Origin: Pratylenchus scribneri
Taxonomy: Eukaryota; Nematoda; Chromadorea; Rhabditida; Pratylenchidae
Assembly (NCBI GenBank): GCA_030063045.1
Contig: JAQSEB010000017.1
Span: 186,001-250,000, forward strand
Length of the DNA stretch: 64,000 nt
Direction: 5' to 3'
Shown here: one piece after another, positions 54,088-64,000 of the stretch
Layout: each line of letters opens with the position of its first letter
How positions within the stretch are numbered: position 1 is the first letter of the stretch
Program-made: the position numbers and the translations under genes
The notes under the pieces: model-generated
Databases searched by the model: none
What the model saw: the letters and a program-made list of their open reading frames with translations, nothing else
What the model was told of the DNA's origin: nothing

Positions 54088-57000
54088 ATGAAATTGCATT
54101 TACTTATTTATATTTTTCTCTCAATATTTGCACTTCTACCAAATAGCAGTGTCCAAGTTGCACTTCTTCCAAATAGTAGCGTCCAAGATGGTGCGTTAAA
54201 TTTTGATAAATAAAATAAATAATAAAATAATAAAATTTCAATTTTATATACAATTTTTTAAAATCATTTTAAAATTTTAACTAAAAAAAAAATATGGATA
54301 TCAATTAATGAAATAAATTTTATTGTGGCATTTGCAAATTATTAACAATATTCCCTATTTTTATTCAGTATTCCAAGTTGCTCGACATTGGACTACCGAA
54401 TCCTCAGCAATGATTGGTCCTAGTGCGGATGTGCTGGAAACTATTGGCATGATTTCAAAGAAAAGTGCCCAATTTATGAAATTGGCAGGACCGATGGGAA
54501 ATTTGGTTGCCGCTGCTGTCGAAACAGCGTACCAGGTTATTAATGGGCCGTATTATTTTATTGTATTAAAAAAAAATTGATAAATGAACTTTCCGGAATA
54601 TAGGCGGAATTAATTCTTTCCGGTTAAAACTTTCCGAAAAATAGGCGGAATTTATTCTTTCCGGTTAAAACTTTCCGGAAAACAGGCGGAATTATAATTC
54701 TTTCCGGTTAAAACTTTCCGGAAAACAGGCGGAATTATAATTCTTTCCGGTTAAAACTTTCCGGAAAACAGGCGGAATTTATTCTTTCCGGTTAAAACTT
54801 TACGGAAAACGAGCAGAATTTAATTCTTTCCGGTTGAAAATTTTTTGAAAATAGGCAGAACGGAGCTAGAACAGTATACGGGGCTAGCATAGCACTGATC
54901 TAACGTGTCCCTAATTGTAATTCAGATACTGAATATAATTACTCTCCTTGAAAATTTAATTATTATTTTGATCAAAATCAAGAAAAAATAAAAAATCGCC
55001 TAAACTGGGAATAGTTTGGCTTTTATCCTATTCAAATAATTATTTTAAATCACTGATTGTGAGTGAGAACGAAGCCAAAATAAATAAAATCTTATTGAAA
55101 ATAATTATTTCATATTTAAGCCGGAAAGCAGCGAATACAAGGCAATTGCTCTGTTGCACCGCAGAATTGATCAGCAATTTTCCTTGACTTTTCTAGCAAT
55201 TGAGGAATTGCGCACTTCATTTAACTATGGCCAAACCATCCGTGACTATGCAAATGTATGAATTTAGCCTTCAAAAATATTTTCCATAAATTCATTTTTT
55301 GCGTAGATTGTCAACCAAGGTCTCAACATCCTCAATCGTTTGTTCCTAAAGGTTATCGACCCGGATTTTGCTACCCGAAAAATATGGAAGGATAAATTCA
55401 TCTCAGCTTGCAATAGCGAAATTGTTTCACCGATAAACATATTGATGGTGAGTTTTTATGAAGAGAACAATTATTTCGCAAATTTCCGGATTTATGAATC
55501 GGAAAAATTTTAATTTCCAAGTTTAGGCCTCTTGAGTTTAAGTCAATCAAAAAAAAAAATGAATTTTCATGAAGTACGACGTAATCTTTTAACATTAGAG
55601 CTCAATTAATTTGATCTGAAATAAATCATGTTTTTATAATTATCCCTATTCTCAAATTTAATTGTGATCTAGAAATCAAAAATTTCAAAATTACTCAAAT
55701 AAAATAACATTTTTTGTAATTGAAAAAATGTTAAATTTGAAAATTTCCAATTTTTGAGAGGAAAAAATTTTATTACTTATTTGTTGTATTTGATGAAAAA
55801 TTAATAATAACCAACTAAAAATAATTTTTATTTTCCCTCAAAAAGTGGATGAACGATCGGCTAAATGAATTTTGCCCTTTGCCGCTGAAGGAAGAGGCTC
55901 AAATCTATGCACTTCTTGTGAAATTCTTTTACGAAATTGAAGCCCGAATTGAAAATGACCATTACAGCTGGCGCCATAACTATGATGCTCTTAAATTTGG
56001 TATGAAATTAATTATAATATTTTTTGGTTGAGATGAATGTAGAAATGAGATGTGAATTCCTTTAATTTATACATAATAAAAAATGCCTTAGGGCTATAAA
56101 AATTTGTATGGCCAAATGACAACTTTTTGATATGAAAAAAGGTATTATCATCAGTTATCTGTTTGCAAATTTTTTTGGGAGCTAGGGCAAAAGTGCAATC
56201 AATTCTTATACCTGTATATGTTCAAGGTCATACGGGGATAGGCTACCATCATAGCTAACCCTAATCCTAATCACCCAGAAGGTGGATCTTTCATTTAAAA
56301 AATCTGTACTCAGTGCCGATAAATACTTAAAATTTATAATTAATTTTTTTTCTTCCAGATATTATCATCAATTTGACAACCGAAAGCATTCGAAAAGCCA
56401 AGAAGCGGATTGGAAAAATGCGTTCTGGTCTGATTTGCTTTTGTTTTAAATAATATTCAAATTTAATAGCATTGCTGCCGCATCGCAACACAACATTTGA
56501 CAATTATGAAGAACTCAATGTAAAATTGAAAGAGGCAACAAAATTTGCACGCGTTCAATACTATATGGCGGAAAATCCACCACATGAAGATCAGTGAGTT
56601 TTTTACTACATTGATTGCTTAAATATATTATTACATGTACTTTAAATTTATAGATGTTTTCTGAAAAATGTGATTGAAGGACTTGGATATCAACGGGAGG
56701 CACTCTTGAATTTTTTGGACTTTGCTCGTCGTGATTATGTGCAACTTGTATGTTTTGGAAAAATATCAGTGGAATAAATAAAGATTAGTTGATTTTCGTA
56801 TACCTTACTTATTTAATAAAGAAATTTATAATTTTGGTCCTTATAAGGATCAAATTTCTTTGCGGAAATGTGGGATAAAAGTGCAATATTTTTATTTTTT
56901 GAGAAACATTTTTTTATTTTTAAACATATAAAAGATATGGCATATTTTTTAAATGAAAATTTAATTGCTTCAAATCATACTAAAGGGCCTAAATAATTTC

Positions 57001-60000
57001 TATTAAAAATACAAAATCTCCATAAGCAAATGAATTTTTAAAAATTTACCTAGAAATTCAGGAAATGATCGCGGGCATCTGCGCAAATTTAAGCACAAAT
57101 GGAGATGAACAAGAAATGCAAAAATTGTTTTATGAAGCAAATCGAATTGTGGTGGAAATGTCAGACAAAATCGATGTTTGGGTCACACAAAAATTGGTGA
57201 TATTACTGTCGGCGGCAAAACTGAAATTCAGGCAAAACTGAAATTGCCTAGGCAAAACTGAAATTTTTCAGTTTTGCCGGGAAGTCAGGCAAAACTGAAA
57301 TTGCCTAGGCAAAACTGAATAAATTTCAGTTTTACCTGAAAGTTAGGCAAAACTGAAAATATCTACACCCATATTTATCAATAATCTCTAAATCACTACA
57401 TTTTGGTCTTTTATTGGAAATTAATCATTTTTAATTGATTTTAATTTATTTTTTCATCACAAATTTATTTCTTTAATAAGCTAAATAAAATTAAAAATGT
57501 CGCAAAATGATAAATTTATGGAACTTTATTCCCAATCAACTGAGGCGAATCACTACAAAAATATTCCAAAAAAGCTACGATAAAATTGTCAAAATTCTTG
57601 TCACAAATGAAGCAGAAGACGCAACTCCAAAAGCAACATTGAACAATTGGAAACATCGGTAAAAATTAAAAATAATAAAAATTCTATTTAAATTTTACAG
57701 TTATTCAATCAAACAAATTGAGGGCCGAAACATTCTTTATCATGGCGAAAAAGAAATTATTTTTGAAGAAGAACTTTTTGATCTTCTACATCGTGTGCAC
57801 GTTGAAGAAACTGGGCATGGCGGCAGAGATTTGATGGAAGAAAAGTTGAAAAATAAATTTGCAGTTGGCAGGTTAATATTAATCAAAAAAATAAAAATAT
57901 TTTTATATTAATTTAAGAAAAGTTATTCAACTTTATTTGAAGACGTGTGCCAATTGTGAGTTGAAAAGGGCACGAGTGAAGAAGGGCGTGGTCACCAAAC
58001 CCATTTTGGAGACAAACTATGCAGAGCGCTATCAGGCCGATCTCATAGACATGCAGGCGCAAAAGGATGGTTCTTTTGCTTGGATATTGGTGGTGCAGGT
58101 TTATTCTAAACAAAAAATTAATTAATTTTCCAAAAAATATAGGACCACTTCTCGAAATTTGTGCACTTGCGGGCACTTGAGAAAAAAGAGGCCAAACCGA
58201 TTGTGGACCACATCCGCAGCATTTTCATGCAGTTTGAGCCCTGCCGCATCTTCCACACCGATAACGGCCGAGAATTTTGCAACCAACACATGGAGGCCCT
58301 AATGCAGGAATGGAACGTCAAAATGGTTCATGGGCAGCCGAGGAAGAGTTCAACCCAAGGATCGGTGGAACGGGCGAACCAGGACATCGAAAACATCATC
58401 ATGACATGGGAGAACCACTTCCAGCGCAATGATTGGGCCAGCAATTTGGAGCTTTTCCAATTGATGAAAAACAATCGGTTTTTTTATTATAATTATTTTC
58501 GACATTTATTATTTTTATTTAGTTTCCATAAAGCGCTGCACAAAACGCCTTATGAGGTCGTTTTTGGTCGAAAACCACATTCAATGCCGCGCATTCTCGA
58601 AGCGATTCCATTGGAGGAGGATCAACAAAATGAAGAAAACGAAGAGGAATATGAACCAAATTTTTCGGCGGAATTATTTCAAGAAGGATTAGTGGAAGAA
58701 GAAATTTTGGAGGAAGAAATTGTGCAAGAAAGCGACTATGAAGAAGAAGGCCCATCAACGAAAGGTTTTGTTAATATTTAGTATTTTCAATTTTTAATTA
58801 TTTAAGATATTGAAAGACGGCAGCAAACGCAAGAAACATACCGAGAATATGTTCAAAAATACCAGCAAAAACAAGCGGACAAAATGGTGAAGGCGACCAT
58901 CAACCGATATGGAAATGTGGCGGTTGGCACCAATGTGCGCATCCCAATTGATCAGGTTGACCGTGGCAAGGTCGATCCGCGAAATCTGCTTGGTGTGGTC
59001 ATGGAAGAGTCGGGCGGCTACTACAAAATTGGCACAAAAGAAGGTTTAAATTAAAAATAAAATTTCAAAAATATTCTGATTATTTCCAAATAGGCATTCT
59101 CCCACACAAATTTGTTCGAAGTGGATTTGCCGTGGCCCAAACCGAGAATATTGCATTGGCCGATGTTCCAACAGATAAAACGACGACTATTCGAGCAGCA
59201 TCCAAAGCATCTTCGCAACATGGAGGCCAAGGGTTCAAAAGTTGCAACTGCAAAACGGGATGCGGAAGTCGGTGCAGCTGCAGGAAGGATGGCCGATTAT
59301 GCAACAGCCGTTGCCATTCAAGCTTGTCATGCCAGAACAAATGATGATTTATTGATTTGTGATATTTAAATTTAATTTTTTGATCTCCATTTGATTTTGA
59401 TTATTTTATTTATCTATCGGTGATATTTAGCTCATTTTGTTTTTTTTTGTCTCCATTATATTATTTTCATTTTATTGTCTTCAATTTATTTAGCTTATTA
59501 AAGAAATAAATTTGTGATGAAAAAATAAATTAAAATCATTTAAAAATGATTAATTTCCAATAAAAGACCAAAATGTAGTGATTTAGAGATTATTGATAAA
59601 TATGGGTGTAGATATTTTCAGTTTTGCCTAACTTTCAGGTAAAACTGAAATTTATTCAGTTTTGCCTAGGCAATTTCAGTTTTGCCTGACTTCCCGGCAA
59701 AACTGAAAAATTTCAGTTTTGCCTAGGCAATTTCAGTTTTGCCTGAATTTCAGTTTTGCCGCCGACATTACCATTATTTTTTTAATTAAAAATATATTTC
59801 TTAAGGAAGTTGCTTGGCCCGAAATCATTCTTGAAAAAGCATTAGCAACTTATCCAACAGACGTGGAAAAAATTGACAAAGTAAATTTACAAATTATTTA
59901 ATAAATTTTCCCCAGTATCGCTACAATGAAACAGCAGAGAAAGCTTGGTATGCAGCGAATGCCAGGGGCCCAAAAATGTAATTTATTCTTTTTTTTCAAT

Positions 60001-60982
60001 TATATTATTATATTATCAAATAAATATTAATTAATTAAAAAAAATATAATTCTTATAATTTAATTACGGTTACTATTATGTAGATAAAAGAATTGACTTC
60101 TAATAAATCAGGTTTTAGACGATCTCATCGAGACGCATCGAATGGTATATAATTTGTCGAATTTCGGCCAAAATTAGAGTTTAAAACTAATGGAAATATG
60201 ATTCAAACGGTTTAATACCCTTTAATTTTAAGCCATAAACTGATATTTATATACAATTCGATGCGTCTCGATGAGATCTACAAATTGGTATAAGGTTTGT
60301 AGAGTTTAAAACCATTTTCTGATTTATTAGAAGGGCAAAAATCTTTCGGCAAAAATATTTTTGTCTGTAAAAAATATTTTTCTCTAATTATCAAAAAATA
60401 TGAAATTATAAACATAAAATTAAAAATCTCATCTAATCATTTTTTTATTCAGGTATATTCATACCGTGCTCATTACACCCGATTGGGACACACAGGGATA
60501 CTTCTGGGCCCCATGTGCTCCTTCATATGCGTGTGCGAAGGCCATATTCAAAGGCACCCATTTGATTATCACTCGCTATCCAAAAATGGACATTGATCGA
60601 GCACAACGGGCAAAAGATTGGTTCGACAAATTCCAATCAAACATCACTTCAATCATTGAGTTTGTTTCACTGTTTAAATATGTTTCTCAATTATTTCAGA
60701 GCAAATTGGAAAACGGACAGTTTGCCGGATGTCATCAATCAAATCAACGAAAAAACTGGCGGCGCCATTGGAGATCCATCCTTGTTCATGAATTTTGCCT
60801 TTCTTCGCAATTCAATTTTGACAAGAACAGAGGAAAATTGCCCAATTGATTTTGGAATTGCATACGATTTTGTTCATCTTCCCGATTTGCTCCCAATTCA
60901 AACAATTGAATATTGGGGTTGGCCGTCCTGGTTTGAACCTACCTCGAATTTGGAGCATTTCCATTTGTTTTTGCGATTGTGA
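54088..60982 (+). CDS. Secreted protein of unknown family, hosting a Ginger transposon
   Basis: Thirteen exons join in phase to 580 aa: 54088-54190, 54369-54535, 55121-55255, 55307-55447, 55846-55999, 56359-56421, 56470-56593, 56654-56747, 57062-57196, 59806-59880, 59916-59977, 60453-60659, 60700-60982. It opens with a signal peptide (MKLHLLIYIFLSIFALLPNS) followed by a duplicated VALLPNSSVQ-type segment. The rest is mostly predicted helix with no membrane segment and a Trp/Pro-rich C-terminal third (TPDWDTQGYFWAPCAPSYAC; EYWGWPSWFEPTSNLEHF). I do not recognise the family. The long helical N-terminal region and secretion suggest an extracellular effector or storage-type protein, but that is speculation. 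All phases hold across the transposon-bearing intron, so the gene looks intact. A TTTTTTTAG acceptor lies ten bases upstream of the ATG. Confidence 0.82.
54590..54860. repeat. ~60-bp tandem repeat in intron 2 of the secreted-protein gene
   Basis: Five to six imperfect copies of a unit containing TTCTTTCCGGTTAAAACTTT and CCGGAAAACAGGCGGAATT. Confidence 0.9.
57207..59767 (+). mobile_element. Complete Ginger-like DNA transposon
   Basis: A 2,561-bp element with terminal inverted repeats of about 280 bp (57207-57488 and 59483-59767) that are almost identical. They begin TGTCGGCGGCAAAACTGAAA and contain repeated GGCAAAACTGAAATT words. A 4-bp target duplication TTAC flanks it (57203-57206 and 59768-59771). 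It encodes a spliced integrase-type transposase on the + strand. TGT...ACA ends, a short TSD and a retroviral/Gypsy-like integrase used as a transposase define the Ginger superfamily. Near-identity of the ends implies recent insertion. Confidence 0.93.
57498..59344 (+). CDS. Ginger-type integrase-like transposase
   Basis: Exons about 57498-57659, 57701-57872, 57917-58098, 58143-58474, 58523-58764, 58807-59043 and 59094-59344. In order: an HHCC-like zinc-binding region (HRVHVEETGH then CANCELK); a DDE integrase core with D in QADLIDMQ, D in FHTDNGREF and E in GSVERANQDIE; a KTPYEVVFGRKP motif; an acidic linker; a basic segment with IDQVDRGKVDPRNLLGVV; and a cysteine-rich tail (CNCKTGCGSRCSCRKDGRLC). 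This order resembles transposases from which vertebrate KRBA2/SCAND3-type genes derive. The first exon has an apparent one-base frame break near 57565-57585 followed by TAA, so this copy may not make full-length protein; all catalytic residues lie downstream. Confidence 0.88.
60097..60332. repeat. Small palindromic element in intron 11 of the secreted-protein gene
   Basis: Inverted ends TTCTAATAAATCAG and CTGATTTATTAGAA. The arms include GATCTCATCGAGACGCATCG and its inverse near 60255-60285, the motif shared with elements A, B and C. No TSD is clear. Confidence 0.75.
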
Positions 60983-61810
60983 AGAAAAGATGTTTGGAAA
61001 GGACAAAAAGAGGATAACAATAAAACAATCTTTATGATCAATATAAATAAATGAATACATATTGAAGAATCAAAATAAATAAATCTACTTCTGGCCATTC
61101 TATTTCAAAATATTCTTCTATCATTTTTTGTTAATTATTAATGATTGCTAGAGTTGGGAGAGCTTATTTTTATGATGAATAATTTTTCATCATGTATATT
61201 TTAGCTTGGGCAATAATTTTATTGGATATTTGCAATTAAATTAAATTCTCATTTTCAAATGAAACAACACAAATAAAAAAAATTTAAAATAAGCTGAATA
61301 TAAAAATATAAATAAAGCAAATTTAAATTTATATCTTGCATATATAAACCGTATAATCTCTTTTAATTCCCCATGGTGATTATCTTTTAATCTTCCAAAA
61401 AGATGAGGAATTATTAACCATATTTGCAGGACGAGAAAATTATTCGTCTTAAAGATAATGAAAGATAGCCAATTGTGATCTCTAGAGCTTATAAATCAGA
61501 TATTTAATAGAAAAATCTGGAAAATTTATGGCAAATTTAAAAAATCCGTCATTTTTAAATTGCTTTAATTTCAATAAAAAGTTCACAAAATTTTATAATT
61601 GATTTACATTGTAATGATTCGCTTGAACAATTCTTGTTATAAGCTTATCATATGCTTAAAAACAACCCCAAAGAGATAAAGCCGGCCAATAGTGGCCGAA
61701 AGAAATTAAGCTAAAAATTTTTAAATTCGACAAAATATGTTAAAATTCCAAAAACTGACATGTCTAAAAATCGGACAGTGATCCCAGCCATAATTTTTAT
61801 TAAAAAATCA
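60983..61810. other. Intergenic, no gene found
   Basis: AT-rich 3' flank of the secreted-protein gene with no supportable exon. Confidence 0.4.
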
Positions 61811-63358
61811 AAGAAATTCAATTTATTTATTTATATTTTGCTATCAATATTTGCATTTCTTCCAAATAAAAGTTTCTCAAGATTGCCATTTTGTGGAAAT
61901 ATTATTAGATTTATAAAATATAAATCAAATATTAAATAACAATTATTTTTAATTTATACCTAATTGTGTTAAATAATTAATTTGAAAATTTTATATTTTT
62001 TTATTTTTATATATGCTGCATTTTAATAAAGTGCCATCAGAGCCATATCAACTCGGCGAACATTGGCCAATGGGAATTGATGGCGACCATTTGTTTGTGT
62101 TTGCCCTTGATATTTTGTCGAGAAAACCATTTAAAAATAAATGTTTGGGCATTGACTATGTTTTTGGCGATTATTACATTTATTGCTATAATCTTCTAAC
62201 TCGCTGCTGGTTTGCATTGGAAATTGTTGATGGCAATCAAATTTTGGAAAATTTCAGCTCTTATCAATTTTTTAAAGGTTTCTATAAAATTTTAGAAAAA
62301 ATTTCTTTTATTCGGAAATTTTCAATGGTTATTAATTTTAGAGTTGTGCCGGAATTTTAGACTTTTTGGGTCCCGGTTCTGGTTTAAAAAAGAAGTTTCG
62401 GTTCTGGTAAAAGAAATTTTTTAAATGATAAATTTGTTGAAATATTTTAAATTCAACCCTAAAAAAGTGTTTTAAGGTAATTAGAATTCCAACCGGAACT
62501 TAACCAAAATGAGTTCCGGATATCGAAACTAATTAAATGATTCCAGTCATGGTCAAAATTATATTTTCGGCACAACTATAATTAATTTTATAGTAAAATT
62601 AGGTAAAACTAAAAATAATATAAATATAAGTTGCAGTCTGCACAATTAGGAAATATACAACATAGTGGCCGAATTAACGGCAAATTCCATAATATTCACT
62701 TGAACTTTATTCGGACAAAGCATATCCGATATAGGACAGTTAATTTGCCAAAATAACTTTCTCGTTTTAAAACCAACTAATAGAAGTCAATTCTAAAATA
62801 AATCGAACATGTTTTAAAATTACAATTACTCTAATTGACCGGCTCAGATTCGACCTCTATATTTATTTTTTAATTAGTTAAAATATAAAATATTGATATC
62901 ACAAATTACTATGATTTTTGATTTAACTATTTTAGCCTGTTTCACGCGGACAATTAAATATGAAAATGGCCAAATTGGTTTGCCCGGTTTCCTTTTTTTT
63001 GATCAAATTGATAATAGTTGCAATTTTTATTATTTGGAAATTGATGTGAACAATTCAACTTCCAAGGTTTGGATTAAACAATTTATGAATTAATCAATAA
63101 TTAAATTCAAAGATTAACAAATTACAAATTAATGATTTGGATGGAACATTTGGACAATTTGAACAATCTTTGCATGCTGCGGCCTATTATACATATGATC
63201 AACGGAATTTCTACTTCATTCTTGATTATGATGTGGACGCGAAATTTTCAGAGTATTATTTAAAGAATTATTCATTAATGACAAATTCGATAAAAATTTT
63301 AAATTCAAAATATAAATTTATACTTAAAATGATATTTAGGCTTTCGGGATATAATTAA
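61811..63358 (+). pseudogene. Unrecognised gene or gene remnant, start codon lost
   Basis: 61811-61890 matches the signal-peptide exon of the upstream gene (54088-54165) almost base for base, but its ATG has become AAG and the peptide reads KKFNLFIYILLSIFAFLPNK. Downstream are plausible exons at 62041-62277 (EPYQLGEHWPMGIDGDHLFV, then RKPFKNKCLGIDYVFGDY), about 62934-63066 (TIKYENGQIGLPGFLFFDQ) and about 63132-63280 (SLHAAAYYTYDQRNFYFILD). They follow short acceptors, but I could not phase them into one model and recognise no family. The exons could be a separate live gene with an unidentified first exon. The type is chosen because the only signal-peptide exon is start-less. Confidence 0.4.
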
Positions 63359-63504
63359 TATTAGAATTATGGATATTTTCACACCTGAAAAAATAATATT
63401 CTCTCTCTCTCTCTAGTGTACTCCATTACGAAAGAAAAATTTTAATTTATTGCAATTGTTATATTTTATAAACAAAAATCAGTGGCAGCTATATAATTGT
63501 CGCA

Positions 63505-63715
63505 AAAAATATGTATTTAGGAAATTTCCATGATGGAGAATCCGAATATTGTATTAATTTACAATAAAATAATTTCCTGAACCGGTTTGAAAAAAATTGA
63601 ATTTTAGTATTTTGGATCTAACATTCAACAGGAAATTAATTTAAAACTATTGTGAAAAGAAAAGGGGATTCTCTATCATCGAAAATCCTTAAATACATAT
63701 TTTTGTTACAATTAA
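63505..63715. repeat. Diverged copy of palindromic element A
   Basis: TGATGGAGAATCCGAATAT at 63531 and GGGGATTCTCTATCATCGAA at 63664 are inverted and match the inner arms of element A (GATGGGGAATCCGAATATG near 24650 and its inverse near 25100). TSDs are not recognisable. Confidence 0.6.
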
Positions 63716-64000
63716 ATCGCTGACGAATTGTTGCATTGACAAATTTTCATGGAACCTAAAAAACTGATCCCACTTTGAACTTCTAGAACAACGAATGCAG
63801 CCATATGGACAGGAAGGAAAAAATATTTCTCAGTTTACCATGTTTTCCAACTCACTGCCAAGCCAGAAGGCCAACCATGGACATGGGAATGCTTAACAGT
63901 GCATTTATAAATTTTAAATTAAAAAATTATAATTAAAATTGATTAAGAATAGGGGAATGGAAAATAAATATTTTTATTTATAAAAATGAATATATTTTTC
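63716..64000. other. Window end, nothing recognised
   Basis: AT-rich sequence without a supportable gene or repeat. Confidence 0.3.

Overview
The window looks like nematode nuclear DNA. It is very AT-rich and has compact genes with many 35-60 bp introns and short TTTTCAG/TTTTAAG acceptors. Two gene families, a tandem-domain cystathionine beta-synthase and an MBK-1-type DYRK kinase, fit Nematoda. The many repeats and modular secreted proteins suggest a clade IV (tylenchid/panagrolaimid-like) worm, but species cannot be fixed from sequence alone. All gene models were built by hand from reading frame, GT-AG junctions and phase continuity.

Layout. 1-3.3 kb: intergenic, with a 1.24 kb palindromic element flanked by an exact 8-bp target duplication (TSD). 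3.3-7.2 kb (+): secreted/transmembrane leucine-rich-repeat protein, 14 exons. 7.9-14.6 kb (+): a two-domain cystathionine beta-synthase whose last exon runs in phase into a complete alanine-glyoxylate/serine-pyruvate aminotransferase, a candidate fused PLP enzyme acting on serine and glyoxylate. The CBS part carries an apparent one-base frameshift. 15.0-20.3 kb (-): secreted protein with a long novel N-terminal region and a C-terminal thaumatin-like domain. 23.0-24.3 kb (-): BTB/POZ protein. 24.5-27.6 kb: cluster of palindromic and hAT-like elements, including a nested insertion resolved by two different 8-bp TSDs. 28.1-31.5 kb (+): charged coiled-coil protein with an AMPK-beta-type glycogen-binding module; its first intron holds a hAT-like element. 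31.8-34.6 kb: 33-bp minisatellite with a 674-bp higher-order duplication.

34.6-45.3 kb: about 10.6 kb without a supportable gene, including a GC-richer island and a diverged three-copy repeat of roughly 270 bp. 45.3-51.4 kb (+): 17-exon DYRK1/MBK-1 protein kinase with a tRNA-Ala(CGC) gene inside an intron. 54.1-61.0 kb (+): 580-aa secreted protein of unknown family. One of its tiny introns was enlarged by a complete 2.56 kb Ginger-like DNA transposon with ~280 bp terminal inverted repeats, 4-bp TSD and an integrase-type transposase. 61.8-63.4 kb: exons of a further unrecognised gene, preceded by a decayed copy of the neighbour's signal-peptide exon.

The genes do not form one pathway, except CBS and AGXT, which meet in serine, glycine and sulfur amino-acid metabolism. 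The strongest signals are the CBS-AGXT in-phase junction, the Ginger insertion in a 44-bp intron, the TSD-resolved nested palindromes with a shared internal motif, and the unusual domain architectures of the thaumatin and glycogen-binding-module proteins.
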